Shown here piece after piece: positions 60,984 through 64,000 of a stretch of 64,000 nucleotides of DNA. This stretch comes from Chitinophagales bacterium (lineage in GTDB: Bacteria > Bacteroidota > Bacteroidia > Chitinophagales > Saprospiraceae), in NCBI GenBank assembly GCA_013297745.1, contig JAAFIM010000001.1, positions 100,304-164,303 of the forward strand. The letters run 5' to 3'. The notes under the pieces are model-generated. The model searched no databases and was not told the origin of the DNA. It saw only the letters and a list, made by a program, of their open reading frames with translations. Position 1 is the first letter of the stretch. The number at the start of each line of letters is the position of its first letter. Position numbers and translations under genes: made by a program.

Positions 60984-62515
60984 TATCGTAAATGTGGAGG
61001 GACTAAGTCATCAACTGTATCTATAACGCCTACGCCATTAGGTGTTATTTCTATAGTAGGTGCTATTTCTATAGCTAAAAAGCATTGATACAAAGAATGT
61101 GCAATTTCTAACGCATCATAAATGGTAACAATAACATTAACAACAGGAATAAAACGCAAGGCAGTTTTTAAAGCAAAGCGTTTTAATAACTGTTCGCTTC
61201 CCTCTTTAATTACTTTTTCAGCAATTTCTTTCTGTTGCTTGTTAGTAATAGATTCTGCAATTTCTACCATTTCTTTGGTATTGTCTGCTATTTGCTTGGA
61301 AATTGCTGTCATTACTTTTTTATCAGACTTACTATGGTATTGTTGGTTAGTAAGTTCTTTTAATCGTACTTGTTTTTCAACACCAATTTTAGCTTTTTTA
61401 TTAATTTGTTCTACTTTTTTCTTGTCATTTTTAGTGGAATCCGCCCCAATATTGGCACTAGCACAAATTAACGCTGTATCAATTTTAATTTCCCCCGAAA
61501 CAACACATTTTGCTACATTAAACACTTTTTCTATGTCCTTGATTGTGGGAAATAAAGCCATAAGTATGTGAATCATACCAATTTTCCCATCTCCTTCAAC
61601 ACCAAGAGATATGCTAATTGGATTTAATCTCCAATTTTCAGATAAAATATTGTCATCTTCATTGTGCTCTGAAAAAGATGAAAGTTTGGGACCTTCTACT
61701 TTTAAAAAAATCTTAAAGTATTTTAAAAGCTTTATTTCTACTTTAGCATCTCCCAAAGATATAGCATTTGCAAGTTGATAAACCATCTGTCCACCATTAT
61801 TTAGTCCCCATGTACTAGTATCAGATAGCTTTAAACCATTTAGTATAAAATCACCAGTTATACTTTGAGTATCAATCAATGAAGTATAATTTTGGGTAAG
61901 CGTGTTTTTGTCAAGAGCAAAAGTAAAATTGATTTCTCCTTTTATAAAAGTTGCTTCAATTTTACATTTTTTAATTTTCGCTAGTGTTGGTCTATCAGCC
62001 AATTCTTTACGAAAAGAAAGTGGTACTTTCTTGTACTCAACCCCTAAATCAGGATTTACGAAGGGTACTACTGGCAGTTGCAAATTTACCCCATCTTTCT
62101 TAATTAAAGCAATCATCAAGCCTTCAATTGTAGTTTTTTGAGCTTCAAAATAGGCTTTATCATTTTTGTGGTCTGAATAAAATTTTTCCAATTTAGACAA
62201 AAAATTAGAAAAAATTGTTGTCTCTTCATCAGAAAGATTGTTGTATTTTTCTAATAGAGTATCTTTTACAGATTTAGGCAAGGAAGATTTCTCTATAAGC
62301 GCATCAATACCAGCACCTTGCGGGTCTTTATCGCCCAAGTCTGGGGCAGCTTTTTTAGCAGTTGCATCTGCAGTTTTAGTATTCGCAGCCACCACTTTGA
62401 TACATTTATCCACCAAATCTTGGAAAGGTTTGGGTAGCGGTGCCTTGATTTTTTGAATGGTAGCGAGAGCGGCTTGCATAGCAGCGAAAGCCTCTTGTTT
62501 GGTTTTGAAAGACAT
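60983..62515 (-). CDS. 510-residue protein of unknown function with hydrophobic C-terminal hairpin
   Basis: No signal peptide. Helical N-terminal part (MSFKTKQEAFAAMQAALATI), a beta-rich middle (about 185-320, EATFIKGEINFTFALDKN), a Lys-rich coiled segment (about 360-440), and a hydrophobic stretch near 460-495 (LRFIPVVNVIVTIYDALEIA). I recognise no family. The layout (soluble head, hydrophobic tail, adjacent membrane protein) fits an effector-like or pore-like protein but this is not shown. It begins 6 bases after the interrupted gene. Confidence 0.6.
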   Translation of the reverse strand: MSFKTKQEAFAAMQAALATIQKIKAPLPKPFQDLVDKCIKVVAANTKTADATAKKAAPDLGDKDPQGAGIDALIEKSSLPKSVKDTLLEKYNNLSDEETTIFSNFLSKLEKFYSDHKNDKAYFEAQKTTIEGLMIALIKKDGVNLQLPVVPFVNPDLGVEYKKVPLSFRKELADRPTLAKIKKCKIEATFIKGEINFTFALDKNTLTQNYTSLIDTQSITGDFILNGLKLSDTSTWGLNNGGQMVYQLANAISLGDAKVEIKLLKYFKIFLKVEGPKLSSFSEHNEDDNILSENWRLNPISISLGVEGDGKIGMIHILMALFPTIKDIEKVFNVAKCVVSGEIKIDTALICASANIGADSTKNDKKKVEQINKKAKIGVEKQVRLKELTNQQYHSKSDKKVMTAISKQIADNTKEMVEIAESITNKQQKEIAEKVIKEGSEQLLKRFALKTALRFIPVVNVIVTIYDALEIAHSLYQCFLAIEIAPTIEITPNGVGVIDTVDDLVPPHLR

Positions 62516-62521
62516 AATGGA

Positions 62522-63481
62522 TTAGGCTTTTTTAGCGTTAGGATATAAAAAATCGTGGGCAGCTTTTAGCGATTTTAACGCTTCTTGGACAGCGGCTTTA
62601 TCCTGTTCGGAAATAGCTGGCGCGGCTTTTTCTTTGGTTTCTGTAGTTTCGGGAGCGGGTTTAGTTTCCACCTCATCAGCTACATCTTCCATCGCTTCTG
62701 CTGCTTCTGCCAATTTATCAGCTTCTTTTTCACTAATTACTGCGCCGATTTTATAACCTGCGTGGGTGGTGGTGAAAGCGGCTTTAATAGCGTTTTTCAA
62801 TATGGTTTCTTTGCTCGCAAATTTGCCTTTGCTGGGCAATAAATTAAGCACGGTTTTGCCCGCTTCGTCCAGCGTAATGTAAGCCACGCCGTGCAATTCG
62901 TTCGCACCTTTAAGTTCTTTAATCTCAGCTTTTACTTTGTTGACTGGAGTTACGCTTGAGGTTTAAATTTAGTACAAAACAGCTGTAACGTTAAATTGGG
63001 TAGAATTTTTTTTGACGGCTTACGCCTAAAAAATTTATTTTTATTACTTTTTTGGTGGCAAAAAAGTAACCAAAAAAGCCAACGCCAAAAAGGCGTTTTT
63101 GCTTGTATTTTCTACGAAAATAAGCGCAAAACCGTCGCTACAAGCCGACGTTTTTTGCTATGCAAAAAAGCTACTGCCCTCGCTGCGCTCGGTTGGTCGT
63201 CTTTCCGCGACATACGCTGGTTTTGGCGTCGCACGGCGAAAATTTAGTGTTTGTATTTAATTTTTATCAAACAAATAGCTGAAGCGTAACTCCAGTTTGT
63301 TGAGTTTGCCGAATAAAAACAAAGCACCTTCTTTCCCGTCAGGAAATTTGTGGTCTGCTTTAATAAAAAAAGGTAAGGCTGTTTCTGGGCTGGTCGCCTT
63401 TTTTGCCAAATTTGTGATGTCTTTTTTGGAAACATCAGCCGCTGTGAAGGTTTTTAGCCCTCCTTTGGGATTGAATGCCAT
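62522..63481 (-). pseudogene. Gene split by a 352-bp mobile element
   Basis: The 5' part (63481 to 63296) codes for MAFNPKGGLKTFTAADVSKK to FGKLNK; the 3' part (62943 to 62522) continues VKAEIKELKGANELHGVAYI to AHDFLYPNAKKA. Removing the element and one copy of the 8-bp target site leaves a 600-base open frame (199 residues) with no frame change. Predicted protein: soluble, Lys/Ala/Glu-rich, no signal peptide, family not recognised. As it stands the first part ends inside the element after ELRFSYLFDKN. Confidence 0.9.
62936..63303. mobile_element. 352-bp MITE-like element with 14-bp TIRs and 8-bp target duplication
   Basis: Perfect terminal inverted repeats CTGGAGTTACGCTT (62944-62957) and AAGCGTAACTCCAG (63282-63295) are bounded by direct repeats TTTGTTGA at 62936-62943 and 63296-63303. 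Inside are a perfect hairpin TTACTTTTTTG / CAAAAAAGTAA with a GTGG loop (63044-63069) and a second hairpin AACGCC / GGCGTT (about 63081-63096). No transposase is present; the short open frame at 62996-63247 has no recognisable domain. It would need a transposase in trans. Confidence 0.93.
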
Positions 63482-63877
63482 TTTTGTAGCTATTCAATTG
63501 GTGTAAAATAAAAAAATTATATTTTCAGCTGCAAGGTAAGTCATTTTTTTGAGTTACCAAACTTTTTTTTGTAAAAAGTTAGATGTTTTGACAGATGTTT
63601 AGTAAGAAAAACTGTGTACAATTTGCGCGCTCAATAGCGTGGGGTTTTATACCCCACGCACGAAATCAAATAAAAAAATGATATATTTTGATAAAATTTT
63701 TATTGCCGCGTGGGGTGTAAAACCCCACGCTATTGAGCGCGCCTTATGTTATTGTTGCTTGTTTTAGCTTTTAAAACCTTACTAAACACCTTTTGATAAA
63801 AAAATTAAAAATAAAGCTATTTCTAATTAGAAAAAATAAAAAAGCCCCCGCTGGAGAGCAAAGGGCTGTAAATTCAA
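63482..63877. repeat. Intergenic region with a 35-bp inverted repeat
   Basis: No gene is seen. Arms at 63625-63659 and 63708-63742 pair along 35 bases with one mismatch, across a 48-base AT-rich spacer. Each arm is itself a palindrome (GCGTGGGGT ... ACCCCACGC). The core matches the hairpins near 3179-3250. Confidence 0.85.
63838..63869 (-). terminator. Terminator of the partial gene at the window end
   Basis: Minus-strand AGCCCTTTGC / GCGGGGGCTTTTTT stem, just past the stop at 63878. Confidence 0.65.
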
Positions 63878-64000
63878 CTATTTCAAATTTTTGGGTGCAT
63901 TGGGATACGATTTATAAAAATCGGCTGGGCAAGTGCTGGTTTGACAAAATAATTTATACAAACCATTCCAAATATCGCTATTGTTGGGATAATTGGGGAA
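63878..64000 (-). CDS. C-terminal fragment of a gene running off the window
   Basis: 40 codons, FPNYPNNSDIWNGLYKLF then CQTSTCPADFYKSYPNAP, ending at TAG 63878-63880. The frame is open to the window edge and is followed by a terminator, so it is likely the 3' end of a real gene. No family can be named from 40 residues. Confidence 0.6.
   Translation of the reverse strand, partial: FPNYPNNSDIWNGLYKLFCQTSTCPADFYKSYPNAPKNLK

Noticed and set aside
62522-62896. Independent gene starting at a TTG inside the 3' half of the split gene
   Set aside because: The frame continues upstream through the insertion site to the 5' half; the TTG is simply an internal Leu codon.
62996-63247. 83-codon frame inside the MITE as a transposase
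   Set aside because: No DDE or other transposase motif; composition follows the hairpins and poly-A/T runs of the element.
1-64000. Prophage, integrated plasmid or complete transposon
   Set aside because: No integrase, phage structural, replication or transposase gene is seen; the only mobile element found is the 352-bp non-autonomous one.

Overview
The window is a stretch of low-GC chromosome from a member of the Bacteroidota, most likely a Cytophagales-like environmental bacterium. The evidence is the set of type IX secretion (T9SS) genes and cargo (a PorP/SprF-like outer-membrane protein, a TPR-PD40-OmpA protein, and three long secreted proteins ending in type A sorting domains), many two-part lipoproteins, an OstA/LptD-amidase-MCE cluster, and repeated Bacteroidota-type promoter boxes (TAnnTTTG) at gene starts. 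Genus and species cannot be fixed from the sequence alone.

Layout. 1-585 holds dispersed hairpin repeats and an 11-copy 21-bp tandem array. 586-9500 holds a CotH-like T9SS cargo, a phosphodiesterase, a GT-C-type membrane protein, a GNAT fusion and a DsbD operon preceded by a free-standing copy of the DsbD N-terminal domain. 9617-15980 is an envelope block: two MCE (MlaD-like) proteins and an amidase, divergent from LptD. 16125-22634 holds a dicarboxylate symporter, a hexapeptide acetyltransferase, tRNA-Ser(GGA), an ExbB/ExbD energy-transduction operon with three ExbD paralogues, and a sugar epimerase. 22683-31184 has a voltage-sensor-like protein, the PorP and OmpA-family genes, a DUF1573 domain in the -1 frame behind an A11 tract, a protein with 14-residue repeats, and a GT-C/TPR protein.

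31244-44369 is mostly housekeeping and accessory genes: ComF, YwqK-like lipoproteins in tandem, a sugar isomerase, VapBC, an Omp28-like lipoprotein, a CDF transporter next to MeaB, a SET-domain protein behind a cyclophilin and pyruvate kinase, DoxX and nitroreductase. 44536-50145 has two large T9SS cargo proteins (one with YopM/IpaH-like leucine-rich repeats) and a lipoprotein resembling the N-terminal part of TlpA-type proteins. 50225-57448 has HutI, a WG-repeat protein, a mosaic tandem duplication, a DUF389 protein, a possible GldM-C-like small secreted protein and an ornithine-type decarboxylase.

The right end (57641-64000) is accessory. It has an unannotated 42-residue membrane protein with its own promoter and terminator, duplicated and decayed small genes, an uncharacterised three-gene operon, and a 352-bp non-autonomous mobile element. 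That element has 14-bp perfect terminal inverted repeats and an 8-bp target duplication and splits the first gene of the operon; removing it restores a 199-codon open frame exactly. The other main observation is the OmpA/DUF1573 frame break at 27463-27473, which may be programmed slippage, a real mutation or an assembly error.
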